Under the pieces are notes generated by a model. That model ran no database searches, was not told the origin of the DNA, and saw nothing but the letters and a program-made list of their open reading frames with translations. The translations under genes were made by a program, and so were the position numbers. Shown piece by piece: positions 12,210-22,656 of a stretch of 64,000 bases of DNA (its first letter is position 1; each line of letters begins with the position of its first letter). The stretch is from Salvia splendens (lineage: Eukaryota > Streptophyta > Magnoliopsida > Lamiales > Lamiaceae): positions 22,878,502 through 22,942,501 of the forward strand of contig NC_056035.1 in the NCBI RefSeq assembly GCF_004379255.2. Reading direction: 5' to 3'.

Positions 12210-14340
12210 GTCGAGCGCGTACTGATTTGGTTATCAATGTCCTAAACCCTTGTCCCTAAGGGCAACGCGAGGGCCAGTTTTGATTTAAATTGTAAGAAAT
12301 GTTACTAAATATAGGTAGATAGCTCTCATTTATAGCGGTAAATTGTGTTGCTGCCAAGGACGACGATGTCTGAGTGTAAAGTCTACAGATATTGTTGATT
12401 TAGCAATCGATGCATTTCCATAGTGTTTAGGTCTTCTATCTCATTGATGATTTAGGTCATCGGTAGGTTTAGCTATAATTTTTTTCAGATGTCATCACAC
12501 AGATAGTTTCATGTGAACTGAGCTCTTCAGCTCTGTTGCTTTGTATTATTGCTTGTGAGATAATTTAATTCATTACATTTATTTAATTGTTATACTATTA
12601 TTCAATTTCTTCCGTGAAATTCATGAGAAGTTCATGGATGTATTCTGTCCCATTTGTAGTTGAGTTCTGTTAGATTACTGCAAGCCGTTTACGATTGTAT
12701 AATAAGCTTTTGCCACTATCGTATTTTTTATAAAGTTTTTACTAATAAGATCGCACTTTGAAAATAGAGACCACATTTGTCCCTTAAAAATAAACCAACT
12801 ATATTTATGAAAAAAAAAATTCTCTCTAATAGGAAGGGTTTCATTCTTCACTAATAATACTTCATTTCTTTTTGTATGTCTCTTACTTTAATTCATTACA
12901 TTTATTTAATTGTTATACTATCATTCAATTTCTTCCGTGAAATTCATGAGAAGATCATGGATGTATTCAGTCCCATTTGTTGTTGAGCTCTGTTAGATTA
13001 CTGCGAGCTGTTTACGATTGTATAATAAGTTTTTGGCACGATCATTTCTTTGGTAGAGTTTTTACTATTATTCACTTATAAGACCACATTTGTCCCTTAA
13101 AAATAGGCCAATTGTATTTATAGAAAAAAATTTCCAAAAAATTAGGGTGGGTCTCATTCTTATACTTCATTTCTATTTATGTCTCTCTTATTTACCAATC
13201 GTGCATTAAAACCTTTGCTGTTTCAAATATTGTCTATTTTTTAGGGATGGAGGGAGTCGTATTTTTTCTCTTTCTGCACACTTTCAGATAAAACATGAAT
13301 CTTTGCCACTACAATCTAAAAATATAGATCGAATCACAGAATACCATTATATTAAAAATAAAACTTGTCTCCCGTTTAGTTTTCTTCCACAGTACTTTTT
13401 TTGGTTAGGATAATAAACAATATCAAGTCTTGTATTATTCCCTTTTTTGGGTAGCAAGAACATTTCTTCACCATTTTTAGCACCTTTGTTGCTTTACACA
13501 AGATCGAAATGCAACAAGAATGTTGTTTTGGTGGAGCAGCATGCAAATCATCAACCTAATGAAAATGGAATAAGCTTCCACATATTCCCTTCTGAAGCTG
13601 AGAATTTTGAATTTTCTAATCACAATTCGACTTTGATGTGAAAGTCCGATTTGTATCCTTCTATCAAATGTTGATGTGTGTCTGTGACCTGATCGAGTTG
13701 CATCAGATTCTGCAATTAACTTTGGCCCTCTAAAGATGACAACACTTGTTTGATACACAAGGCTTTTTCGCATCAAAACAGAAATGGAGATGGAAGGGCT
13801 TATTGTGATGGCGATCTCTAGCTGACAACGAAAGATGAGAGAGGTGTTGAGCGTCTGAGGGTGCAACATGTTCAAACAAATCCTCCTCTGTAGCCATAGG
13901 CAGAGTCGATTTCCTGTGGTGGTTACGTTACAAGTGTGCAAAGTATGAGGAAATCATTGAGCAAGTTTTGATTCTTGAAATGCTTCCAAAATTCTACACA
14001 CTCTTGATTTTCTTCGTCATTGAAGCTAAAGTTCGAAGAAGCATCCTAGTGCAAATTAACATGTGTAAGCGATCGACACTCAGAAAATAGAAACTCAAGA
14101 AGCTTGTCGATTACTTAACCACCTCGGTTTTAAGCCGTGATAAGAAGTGTGGCCATTTCTTGAGAAAGCAGTCAAGGATGAATATCGCTGTCTGAATAAA
14201 GGAAAGGTTCCCTTGTGTGTGATTGGTGATGAGAGAACAGAATCCAACATGATTAAGGTGACAGAACCTTATCACTTCTTATTTTAATAATCCTAAATTT
14301 CTTTGCATCGTATCAGTTATCACACCCCTGTCCAAGTTCA
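12210..14340. other. Intergenic region with a roughly 320-bp direct duplication
   Basis: 12210-12560 is the likely 3' UTR and trailer of the carrier gene. About 12562-12888 and 12889-13195 are two diverged direct copies; shared words include CATTACATTTATTTAATTG, TTCTTCCGTGAAATTCATG, TTTACGATTGTATAATAAG and CACATTTGTCCCTTAAAAAT. A GGGATGGAGGGAGT word near 13243 looks like a MITE end. 13440-14290 has short reading frames on both strands that I cannot assign; the plus strand has coding-like stretches broken by stops, perhaps an old pseudogene. Confidence 0.5.
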
Positions 14341-14356
14341 ATATCATGCGGAGCTC

Positions 14357-14364
14357 TATATATA
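14357..14364 (+). promoter_or_regulatory. Candidate TATA box of the MIR2111 transcript
   Basis: TATATATA lies about 75 bp upstream of the miR2111 foldback on the same strand. A Pol II start about 30 bp further on would place the hairpin near the 5' end of the primary transcript. Inference from position only. Confidence 0.4.
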
Positions 14365-14433
14365 TTCCTCTCGCCATGCATACAATTCATTATTTGCATG
14401 AAACCTACTCTCAAATCTCTTCACTACTGATGG

Positions 14434-14545
14434 AATTTTGTGTGTGAGGATCAGGTAATCTGCATCCTGAGGTTTGGATGATCTCTCATCTCATCTAGCC
14501 CTCGGGTTGTAGATTACCCCGTCCTCGCATCCACCAAAACACACC
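14434..14545 (+). ncRNA. MIR2111: MIR2111 precursor hairpin
   Basis: The 21-nt segment 14456-14476 begins TAATCTGCATCCTGAGGTTT and ends with G. This is the conserved plant miR2111-5p except possibly for the last base. The opposite arm, 14498-14518, pairs with it (14456 with 14516 and so on) with two mismatches and several G:U pairs, leaving the 2-nt 3' overhangs expected of a DCL1 duplex. The loop is about 20 nt, and the lower stem continues (TGAGGA against TCCTCGCA). miR2111 is known as a phosphate-starvation-induced, shoot-to-root mobile microRNA that targets kelch-repeat F-box transcripts (TML in legumes, At3g27150 in Arabidopsis). No protein gene overlaps it. The nearest gene is the RPP38-like gene on the other strand, whose stop codon lies about 360 bp away. 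Confidence 0.93.
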
Positions 14546-14907
14546 ACAAATGCCTCACATATTTATTCTTTGAGGTAACACAATTATTTCTCACATTTCA
14601 TGGTGCAAGTTGATATGTCTGAGGTGATAATCTGAATGAAGTTACATGTTGACAAAGCTAATTTCATAGCATAAACTATCTTTACATTCAAATAGATCAT
14701 GCTACTGGTTTTAGTCAGTTACATATACTGAATAAATACCATTACTAGGGTTACCTGTTGAGGAATTCAAATGCAATCAAGATTATTAGTCCTTTTAGCT
14801 TCAGACTCCGTTTTATACTTCCATTAATTTGATCACGTTCTTCTCCATCTCTCCGCCATCAGGCGCTAGAGAAGAACATCAGCTGATGAAGGAAGGCCCT
14901 CCTAACT

Positions 14908-16413
14908 TTATGCTTCCTCTTCAGTGCTATTGATCTTGTTGTTAGTTAGGGCTTCTTTTATTAGTTGATTGATAGCATTTCCTTTAGCCTGCATGTGTTA
15001 CAAGATTATTACTAAAGGGATCTGAAAGAAAACACAGTTGAAGGAGACTCGAGCAATTAGAAATAGACATAAGTTCTCAGATCAATGGCTACTCACCTTT
15101 ACTCCAATGGCGATTGCTGTTTTCACCTTTATCAGCTCGCCTAATCTTAAAGAACCTTCTTTTCTATCTCTTACAGAGATAAGTGGAACATTTCTTGAAG
15201 CGGCCAATGCTGGTAGATGCTTTGTCAAGGTTCGAGGATTGCAGTCTGACGCTACCAATATCACCTACATTCATTCCACAAGACGAAGAGTAGCTAATGA
15301 TGCTAGTGAAACATGAAATCCATCAAGAGAATTCTTTCGAAATCGAAGACATGAATAACAGAAGAAGAATACTTCTTCCATATACATGACTATTAGTAAA
15401 TCATAAAACTTGAGGCCTACACAGATGAGAATACGATGAAAGTTGAACGCGAGCTGTTTAAATTCCTAAAGGATAATTTATCATCTAACATTTTGTAAGA
15501 CAGTCTAGCAGCCGGTTTAGGCCATCTGAGTCGAAAAGTGAAACACACCATGTCTAAAGTTTTCTCCAATAAAATCCAGCTAAAACTTATAGAAGCAATC
15601 TTAAACAAGCAAACACACCAGTCTTCATCTATATAACAAGATTAAAGCATCGTGTTTACCCTTCTCCGATACATCCCAGCACAAATAACAAAATTGTGCA
15701 AGCTATTCTCAAACACGTTTTTTAAACCTCTTTATCCCTCTCGAAGGTACCTACTATTTACGCGATAACTCTGAACCACATAAATCAAATCAAAGCAAGC
15801 ATAATTAACTATGAAACAAACACTCTTCCTACAAGAGACAAAGTAGAGATTTTACAGAGCAACCAACCTGAAAGTAGCCACACCTGGCTTCACCATCATC
15901 CACATTCTTCCCAACCGGGGATTTTTCATCTCCACGATTAGGAGGCATTCGCTCAAGTCCTCGCGTGACTTCATTCACCCCCACAGCAAATTGTTGCTGA
16001 TAAACCCAAAATTGTGTAACAAATCAATCTCCTTACCTTTCATAATGGAAAAGGGACGAAAAACTGACCTTAATCCAAATCTTAAGAGGCAGAGTTTCGT
16101 CTACGATTCTAGCCGATTCGATCTCCCTGATCAAACAAACAAAACAGCTTGCCATAAAGCAATACAATCAATCGAAAAATAGGACGCATTAGAATTTGGT
16201 ACCTCTGCACCGATTTGAGGAAACGAGCAAGGGTTTCACCTTCAAAACAACTGCAAGTATTCAATTAACAAAGTTTAGCAAAGAAACAAAAACGCCAATT
16301 AGGGAAAGACGAAAAAAGAAGGGTGTAGTATACAGTTGGGGCGGGAGAGGAAGAGTATTTTGAATGGTCAGCGACGGCGCCGGCGCTCCGGGGATTCTCT
16401 TTTTGCTTCGCAT
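14908..16413 (-). CDS. L7Ae-family protein, RNase P subunit p38-like (RPP38/POP3-like)
   Basis: Minus-strand gene of six short exons: 16334-16413, 16203-16250, 16069-16126, 15868-15996, 15097-15264, 14908-14988. All introns are GT...AG and the total is 564 bp, 187 aa. The N-terminus is MRSKKRIPGAP. The L7Ae-type RNA-binding domain starts at FAVGVNEVTRGLER (about residues 65-78), continues with VILVASDCNPRTLTKHLPAL (106-125) and ASRNVPLISVRD, and ends GSLRLGELIKVKTAIAIGVK. The GVNEVTR-LER pattern is the one I recall from eukaryotic RPP38, a protein of RNase P/MRP that binds kink-turn RNA; other L7Ae proteins (NHP2, eL8) look different here. Role in tRNA 5' processing or rRNA maturation in the nucleolus is inferred from the family. 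The C-terminal exon (AKGNAINQLIKEAL) follows a canonical GTGAGT donor. Confidence 0.88.
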
Positions 16414-16980
16414 GCTGAAAATAACTTATGCATATACCGCCCTAGTCTTATTTCAATTTTTAAGGCACAAAATATATGATTAGTATCAAGTAATTACAAA
16501 ATTATTACTATGACTTTTAATTCTAACTAATAAAGTAAGATAAACAGGGAAAAATATGGGGAATACTAATGTTAAAGAATGTAAAATCCACATTATATGG
16601 ACCATAAATATTATTCCCTCCTTCCGACGAAAAATAATTTTATATATAAATGAGAAATTCATCAAATAGCTGAAGGGAAGGAAAAATAAATAAAGTAGGA
16701 AAGAAATTAGCAAAATATGGATAAAGTATGATATTTTTTTTTGTGAGACTATTTTTTTAACACCAAAAAATGAGACTATTTTTTATAGATAAAAAGTACA
16801 TTATTAATTTTAATATTATAAGTAAATAGTAAATAAAACAATGTATAAAGATCATATATTTTTCAAGAGTTTTCTAAATTAGAATTGCATAATTTTAAAG
16901 GAAAATAGTTGTAATTATTTTAATGAATATTTTAAATTTTTATACTTTATGAATTACTCTTATAAAATGCCACGCACGCG
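16414..16980. other. Intergenic, AT-rich
   Basis: Upstream region of the RPP38-like gene followed by AT-rich sequence. No gene or clear repeat is seen up to the hAT element. Confidence 0.5.
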
Positions 16981-18243
16981 TAGACCTGCCCACGGTTCAT
17001 GAACCGGCGGTTTCGATTCGGAACCGCCGGTTCCGGATTAGGGAAATATGAAACCGGAACCGAACCGCGAGGCTGTTTCACGGTTCCGGTTTCGGTTCTA
17101 AAACCGGCGGTTTCGGTTTCGGTTCCGAATCGCCGGTTTTCGGACGGTTCGTAGCGGTTTAGGTTCGGTTTCGCGATTTTTTTCCTTAAATTTTTTTTGC
17201 CATAGTTTGAAATTATAAAATAAATTGGAATAAGGAAATGATAGTTTAAATTGAATTAAGACGAGTAAGGTGAAAATGATATCAAATTTACAATTTACAT
17301 ATACAAATTACAATATGATAAAATTTATAAACAAATTACGATGTGATATAATTTACAAACAAATTACAAAGTGATATAAATAGGGGGAAATGAGATCCAA
17401 CTTGAATTTAAAATTAGCATTTAAATATATATATATAAATAAATAAATAAATGAAATGGTGTTTTGTGCAATCAATTTTGAATAGTGCAGTCATCACCCA
17501 CCCACCGCCAACCAATCAATTTTGAAGACTCAACTAATCAATTTTGAAGACTACAAATTCATTAACCAATGTTAATTAGAGTATTATGCTTTATTTAAAG
17601 TAATCAATTTTTCTAAGTTTTATTAAACAATGTTCAATAAATATTTATTAATAATGATCCATACTCCATAGACTCCATATGTAAAAAATTGTGTTAATTA
17701 ATAAAATCTGAAATAGTATTATAAAGTTATTACCATAATCAATGGTTCATACTCCATGTACTCCATCTTGTAATCTAGTCTATTTTTTTATTATCTTTTC
17801 TCTTATGTTTACCAAATTACCATCCAATTTTACCAAATAGTAGTATTATAAAGTTATTTTAGCTACAAAATTTTGTCTCACATTATTGTTTCCACATATA
17901 TTACCAAATCCAAAAATGAAAGTTACTTATAAAAGTATAAAATTCAAAAACCGAATCATTCAACAATGTTTTATTTAATGTAGTATAGTTTTAATATAAG
18001 GATTAGCTATGTTTAAATTTATCATTGCATTGGCAGTTTGGAACCGTGAAACCGTCGGCTAACCAACGGTTCCGGCGGTTCAGTCGCGGTTTCGGTTCGA
18101 AAAATTTGGAACCTGAACCGAACCACGGTTCTAAAATTCACGGTTTCGGTTTGGGATATTTCTCGCGGTTTCGGTTCGGAACCGTAACCGGCGGTTACAG
18201 TTTCGGTTTTAATCACCGGTTCGGTAAACCTTGGGCTGCTCTA
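16981..18243. mobile_element. Non-autonomous hAT-type element with 8-bp target duplication
   Basis: Termini read TAGACCTGCCCACGG at the left and, reverse-complemented, TAGAGCAGCCCAAGG at the right; these are imperfect terminal inverted repeats of the hAT kind. The flanking octamers are CGCACGCG (16973-16980) and CCCACGCG (18244-18251), 7 of 8 identical, as expected of an aged hAT target duplication. Both subterminal regions (about 16995-17180 and 18035-18230) are full of GGTTTCGG, ACCGGCGG and GAACCG words in both orientations, the repeated transposase-binding kind. The middle is AT-rich and has no transposase ORF. Confidence 0.85.
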
Positions 18244-19031
18244 CCCACGCGTGTGTATTGCTATTATTTAATTAATACTAATATGGAGTATTTATTCCAA
18301 ATAAATTAATTGAAAAATTAATGATATCGTTGCTGGTGTAACACTAATTCTTGATGAAATTGCATCATTAGAAAGGCAAAACTTTTATGCCAGGGATGAT
18401 TATCAAATCCTCCGTTGGCATATTCTTTTAGGAAAAATATTGAACATCAGTGATTAGACATTTAAGCAGTGAGAGTTCATAGTTATATCAACTCATCATT
18501 TAGAATATGTCTGATTTCTGTGACCCAAGTGAACCTTAATACCGAAAGTAAAGGGAATATGTGAGTACTATTTGCTTTTGTGCTAAAGAGAATAAACAAG
18601 ATTCCTTTCTTGGTATCTCAAGAGCAAATGGAACATTATAAGTTTATCTAACTTGATTTAAAACATTAAAAATTTGCAACTTTTACTTGAAAAGACTGGT
18701 TCTCGTAAATCTTTTTGTAGGCAACTTGTAGCAATATAGGATACATTCTATCTTACTATAATTTTATTTGCCATATCTTAGTGACTTTCCTGATATAATT
18801 AAAAGGCTAAGGCTGTAAGTAGTATAGTGGAGGAGTCCAAAATAAATAACTATAACTACCTTTCTTTCACCATAGGTGAGGCGTATTCCTTTTCAGGTTG
18901 TTTCACTATAAGTGAGACATTTTCCTTTGGCAAAAAAACAACACTCCCTCTCTCTTACTTTATCCACTCTCTTACTTTTTCTCTTTATTTTTTTCTCACT
19001 CCTACTTTATTTATTTTCATTTAATCTCTAA
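18244..19031. other. Intergenic, no gene seen
   Basis: AT-rich sequence with a pyrimidine-rich block (CTCTCTCTTACTTTATCC type) at 18940-19020. Nothing recognisable as a gene. Confidence 0.5.
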
Positions 19032-20729
19032 GACCATTCACAATAGGCGCCCAGCGACCGCCCAGCCGAGCGCCGGCGCTGGGGGTTCGCTGGGCGGTCT
19101 ATTGCAGTCGCCCAGCGGACGATTGGAGAGAGAAACCGCGCAGCGCTGGGCGGTTTCGTGGCGCTGGGCGATCCGCTCGGCGCTATTGCAGCGCCCGGAT
19201 CGCCCAGCGCGATTTTTTTTTTAAAATTCGAATTTTTGAAATTCGAATTTTAAAAAAAAATCAAATATAAAAAAATATTATTTATTTATAAAAATTGTTT
19301 TCTATATATTAAAATCAATTTTTATAAATAAATTTATACTAGAAATTCGTTATAGCCCATATATATTTAATGGGCTTGCGAATTTATGAAACTCATTCTT
19401 GGTTGTCTCTCTTTTATAGAGACATCCTTGAATGTTTTATGTTCCACTTTCGATGTGGGACAATCTCATTCTTGGTTGCCTCTATTTTATAGAGACATCC
19501 TTGAATGTTTTATGTTCCACTTTCGATGTGGGACAATCTCATTCTTGGTTGCCTCTATTTTATAGAGACATCCTTGAATGTTTTATGTTCCACTTTCGAT
19601 GTGGGACAAACTCATTCAAGGATGTTTCTCTTTTATAGAGAGATATCCATGAATGTTTTATGTTCCACTTTCGATGTGGGACAAACTCATTCAAGGATGT
19701 TTCTCTTTTATAGAGAGATATCCTTGAATGTTTTATGTTCCACTTTCGATGTGGGACAAACTCATTCAAGGATGTTTCTCTTTTATAGAGAGATATCCAT
19801 GAATGTTTTATGTTCCACTTTCGATGTGGGACAAACTCATTCAAGGATGTTTCTCTTTTATAGAGAGATATCCATGAATGTTTTATGTTCCACTTTCGAT
19901 GTGGGGCAAACTCATTCAAGGATGTTTCTCTTTTATAGAGAGATATCCATGAATGTTTTATGTTCCACTTTCGATGTGGGACAATCTCATTCAAGGATGT
20001 TTCTCTTTTATAGAGAGATATCCATGAATGTTTTATGTTCCACTTTCGATGTGGGACAAACTCATTCAAGGATGTTTCTCTTTTATAGAGAGATATCCAT
20101 GAATGTTTTATGTTCCACTTTCGATGTGGGGCAAACTCATTCAAGGATGTTTCTCTTTTATAGAGAGATATCCATGAATGTTTTATGTTCCACTTTCGAT
20201 GTGGGACAATCTCATTCAAGGATGTTTCTCTTTTATAGAGAGATATCCTTGAATGTTTTATGTTCCACTTTCGATGTGGGACAATCTCATTCAAGGATTT
20301 TCTATAAAATTGTATTTTAAAATATGTCATTTTTATTTTTTTAAGATTTTAATTATGTCTTTTTTTTTATTTTTAAACTTTAAGTTGTAATGTTATTTTA
20401 AATTTTCATTTGTAAATTTAATTAATGTAATTTTTTTTAATTATGTAATTTTTTTTAATTATGTACTTTTTAAATTTTATTAATATTAGTGAATTTTCCC
20501 GTATATGTCTCGTAAATTAAATTTCGTATATTGCGTTATTGTTAATTATTGCATTTTGTATATATTTGTTAATAGTGATGTGGATAGTATGTGGCTAGGC
20601 TATGGCTGGGCTATTGCTGGGCTATTTGCTTGTTTTGATGATGTGGCAGGAGGATTTTTAGTGCTGATGATGTGGCAGTGGCTAGGCTATGGCTGGGCTA
20701 TTGCTGGACTATTTCTATTGTGGATGGCC
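19032..20729. mobile_element. PIF/Harbinger-like non-autonomous element
   Basis: The left terminus GACCATTCACAATAG and the right terminus, reverse-complemented, GGCCATCCACAATAG form a 15-bp inverted repeat. TAA stands on both sides (19029-19031 and 20730-20732), the 3-bp TWA duplication of PIF/Harbinger. The left subterminal region (19040-19215) is GC-rich with repeated GCCCAGCG and CGCTGGGCG words in both orientations; the right one (20590-20715) repeats GGCTATGGCTGGGCTATTGC. There is no transposase. The interior holds a minisatellite described separately. Confidence 0.8.
19386..20299. repeat. 73/75-bp tandem minisatellite made of foldback units
   Basis: The word GTTCCACTTTCGATGTGGG occurs 12 times, at 19441, 19514, 19587, then every 75 bp from 19662 to 20262. 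The first spacings are 73 bp and the rest 75 bp. Each unit has an inverted repeat: CATTCAAGGAT against ATCCTTGAATG (ATCCATGAATG in many units) around a TCTCTTTTATAGAGA core, so each can fold into a hairpin. Because 75 is a multiple of three, both strands stay open for more than 250 codons. I treat these frames as by-products, not genes. Confidence 0.93.
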
Positions 20730-20732
20730 TAA

Positions 20733-21587
20733 ACACCACTATCTAAAAATATGTGTCCAAAAGAAATGCTGAGTATTTGTTGGAACATTTAATTTAGAAT
20801 GTCATTTTTTACACTAACTCACTAATAGCCTAAATGAAGATAAAATTATTATACCTATCTATTTTACGGATCCCAAGTATTTAATCAGTAAATGCTCCTT
20901 ACTCATTTGGAATGCAATGGAAAACACCAGTTTAGTAATTAATACTTATAACAGTTTTTCATCAATAAAGCTCATGAACTGGAAAATTATGTTTATGACG
21001 ACGTAGTACTACTACTATTTTGATTCAGGCCAATCTTTTCAGGCTTAAATATTTTGTTACAGAATCACAGGCTCATATCATATGTGATACCTTCAAATGT
21101 ACATAACATATGGATTAGGAAAAGAAGTTAACCAAAAATAACATACTATGTACATCCCAGAATCAATAGAAATAGTAAGAATATATAGATGATTTGTAAA
21201 GTAGGCCGAGCTAATCATCAAACACTATATTCCGCTTTAACTTTAAGCAATAGACATCACAAAAATAAAAATAAAAATAAAAAATATTGCTTAAAAGGGC
21301 TTTTTTCAGAGTGAGGGAACAAAAATATGATACAGCAACAACTGTCACACAGATTGACAACTCATTAAGTAAGAATCTTGAAATGCCAGAAAAAGAAAAA
21401 GTATGATTCACGGATAGGAAGTAGTAACTGAAATTATTGTGCTTCTCCAATTACAAAAGATTCCTACTGAAATCAACAAAGAACAATTTAACCTACAACT
21501 AGCTAGCCTTTCCCTCTCTCAAAAACTAAAAAGAAAAAAAAAAATAGTTTAACTCAAGAAAACCTGGATTTTCTCGAAAATTAGATT
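20733..21587. other. Intergenic, no gene seen
   Basis: AT-rich sequence. The part next to 21588 is presumably the 3' UTR of the MIZ1-like gene (minus strand). No other feature is supported. Confidence 0.5.
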
Positions 21588-22322
21588 TTATCTTGTTCGT
21601 AGCAAGAAAACGCTGAGTTCTTGACCCGGGAGCTGATCCGGGTTGATCAAGTGGAAAGACTCTGAATCGGCGCTCCCCAAAACGCACTCGTAGTTAGCCC
21701 GCATGTACATGACCTCCTTCTCGTCGTGGAATTTGCAGGGGATGACGCCCGCCCCGACGGTGACGTTCTGCATGGTCTTGAGCATCATCTTGGTCTGCTG
21801 CGTGGCCTTCCGCCTGACCGCGAACCCGAGCTTCCTCCCGTTGCAGAAGAGCGTCCACAGCGGCACGGACCGCAGCGGGCACCGCGCCAGCTCGGGGTCG
21901 TCCGACTCGGCCGCGTTGAACTCGAGCGCGATCCGCACGAGGCCGCACTGCATCTCCTGGATGAGGCCCGAGGTCGGGATGGAGAGCTCCAGGAGGAGGG
22001 CGGGCTTCGTGGCGAGGCGGTCCTGCTGCACGCAGAACCACACGTGCCCGCCGCGCCCGTGCCCGAATATGGTGCCGATCACCATTGTTCGGGACGGCCG
22101 TGGCGGGGCCAGATTGGCCGCCGGGGTCGCCGGGGAGGAACAGCATGACGGGGGCTCTGCTTCTTGTGGCTGCGGCTGGATCAGGTGGTGGTGCTTCTCG
22201 TCGAGGTCGTCGCGGAGGGAGGTGCTGAGGCGTTTCTTGGCGGCGGGGGGAGGGCTCGGGGAGGTGCGGGAGTTGCCGATGCAGGGGACGAGGAATCGGC
22301 GCAGAGACTCCAGCTTGGTCAT
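21588..22322 (-). CDS. MIZU-KUSSEI 1-like protein (DUF617)
   Basis: Intronless gene of 244 aa, usual for this plant-specific family. The founding member MIZ1 is needed for root hydrotropism in Arabidopsis; the function of this copy is not shown. The N-terminal start MTKLESLRRFLVPC and AKKRLSTSLRDDL match the family; the start at 22322 is preferred to an in-frame ATG at 22466 because a TATA-like word lies between them. A low-complexity Pro/His/Gln stretch (about 40-75) precedes the DUF617 domain, which runs from TMVIGTIFG (about 79) through WFCVQQDRLATKPALLLEL, the GLVRIALEF block, LRSVPLWTLFCNGRKLGFA, VGAGVIPC and MYMRANYECVLGS to the conserved end HLINPDQLPGQELSVFLLRTR. The coding sequence is much more GC-rich than its surroundings. 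Confidence 0.95.
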   Translation of the reverse strand: MTKLESLRRFLVPCIGNSRTSPSPPPAAKKRLSTSLRDDLDEKHHHLIQPQPQEAEPPSCCSSPATPAANLAPPRPSRTMVIGTIFGHGRGGHVWFCVQQDRLATKPALLLELSIPTSGLIQEMQCGLVRIALEFNAAESDDPELARCPLRSVPLWTLFCNGRKLGFAVRRKATQQTKMMLKTMQNVTVGAGVIPCKFHDEKEVMYMRANYECVLGSADSESFHLINPDQLPGQELSVFLLRTR

Positions 22323-22381
22323 TGAAGGGATCAAGAAAGGGGTTTGGGGGAAAATTTTATTTGGGAAAGGGATGGGGGTGT

Positions 22382-22391
22382 GGATATAAAT
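22382..22391 (-). promoter_or_regulatory. TATA-like word upstream of the MIZ1-like gene
   Basis: On the minus strand the sequence reads CTATTTATATCC, about 60 bp before the ATG at 22322. A start about 30 bp downstream would leave a 5' UTR of about 30 nt and exclude the upstream ATG at 22466. Confidence 0.45.
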
Positions 22392-22656
22392 AGCAAACTT
22401 TGGGAAATGGCGGGAAGGGGCGATGAATTCAAAGGGCATTTGTTTTTCTTCTGGAATTAGTTGCAATGGTGATGAATCGACATTTTCAGTATGTTTGACC
22501 TTTGACTGGAGAATCCTTCACGTTTTTCTGGCGTTGCATTTCTGCACATACTATGCTCTTATCAGTTTATCATCATTATCATTATGTTTGCTTCCATCTC
22601 GACACCTGAATTATAGAATCGAATTACTCATTTTTATTATTTTTTTTAAAGAAGTA

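Noticed and set aside
13477..13941. 154-codon minus-strand ORF
   Set aside because: No recognisable domain, no splice context, low-complexity composition; probably chance.
15038..15316. Plus-strand 92-codon ORF
   Set aside because: It is the antisense of RPP38-like exon 5 and flanking introns.
19386..20299. CRISPR-like regular array
   Set aside because: The whole unit is repeated, with no unique spacers; the context is a plant nuclear transposon.
19505..20330. Long ORFs of 271 and 256 codons on opposite strands
   Set aside because: They are translations of a 75-bp tandem repeat; the period is a multiple of three, so open frames are expected.
21694..22389. Several 140-228-codon ORFs overlapping the MIZ1-like gene
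   Set aside because: Shadow frames of a GC-rich real coding sequence; no family resemblance.
22323..22466. N-terminal extension of the MIZ1-like protein to an upstream ATG
   Set aside because: A TATA-like word lies between the two ATGs, and the family starts at MTKLESLRRFL-type sequence.
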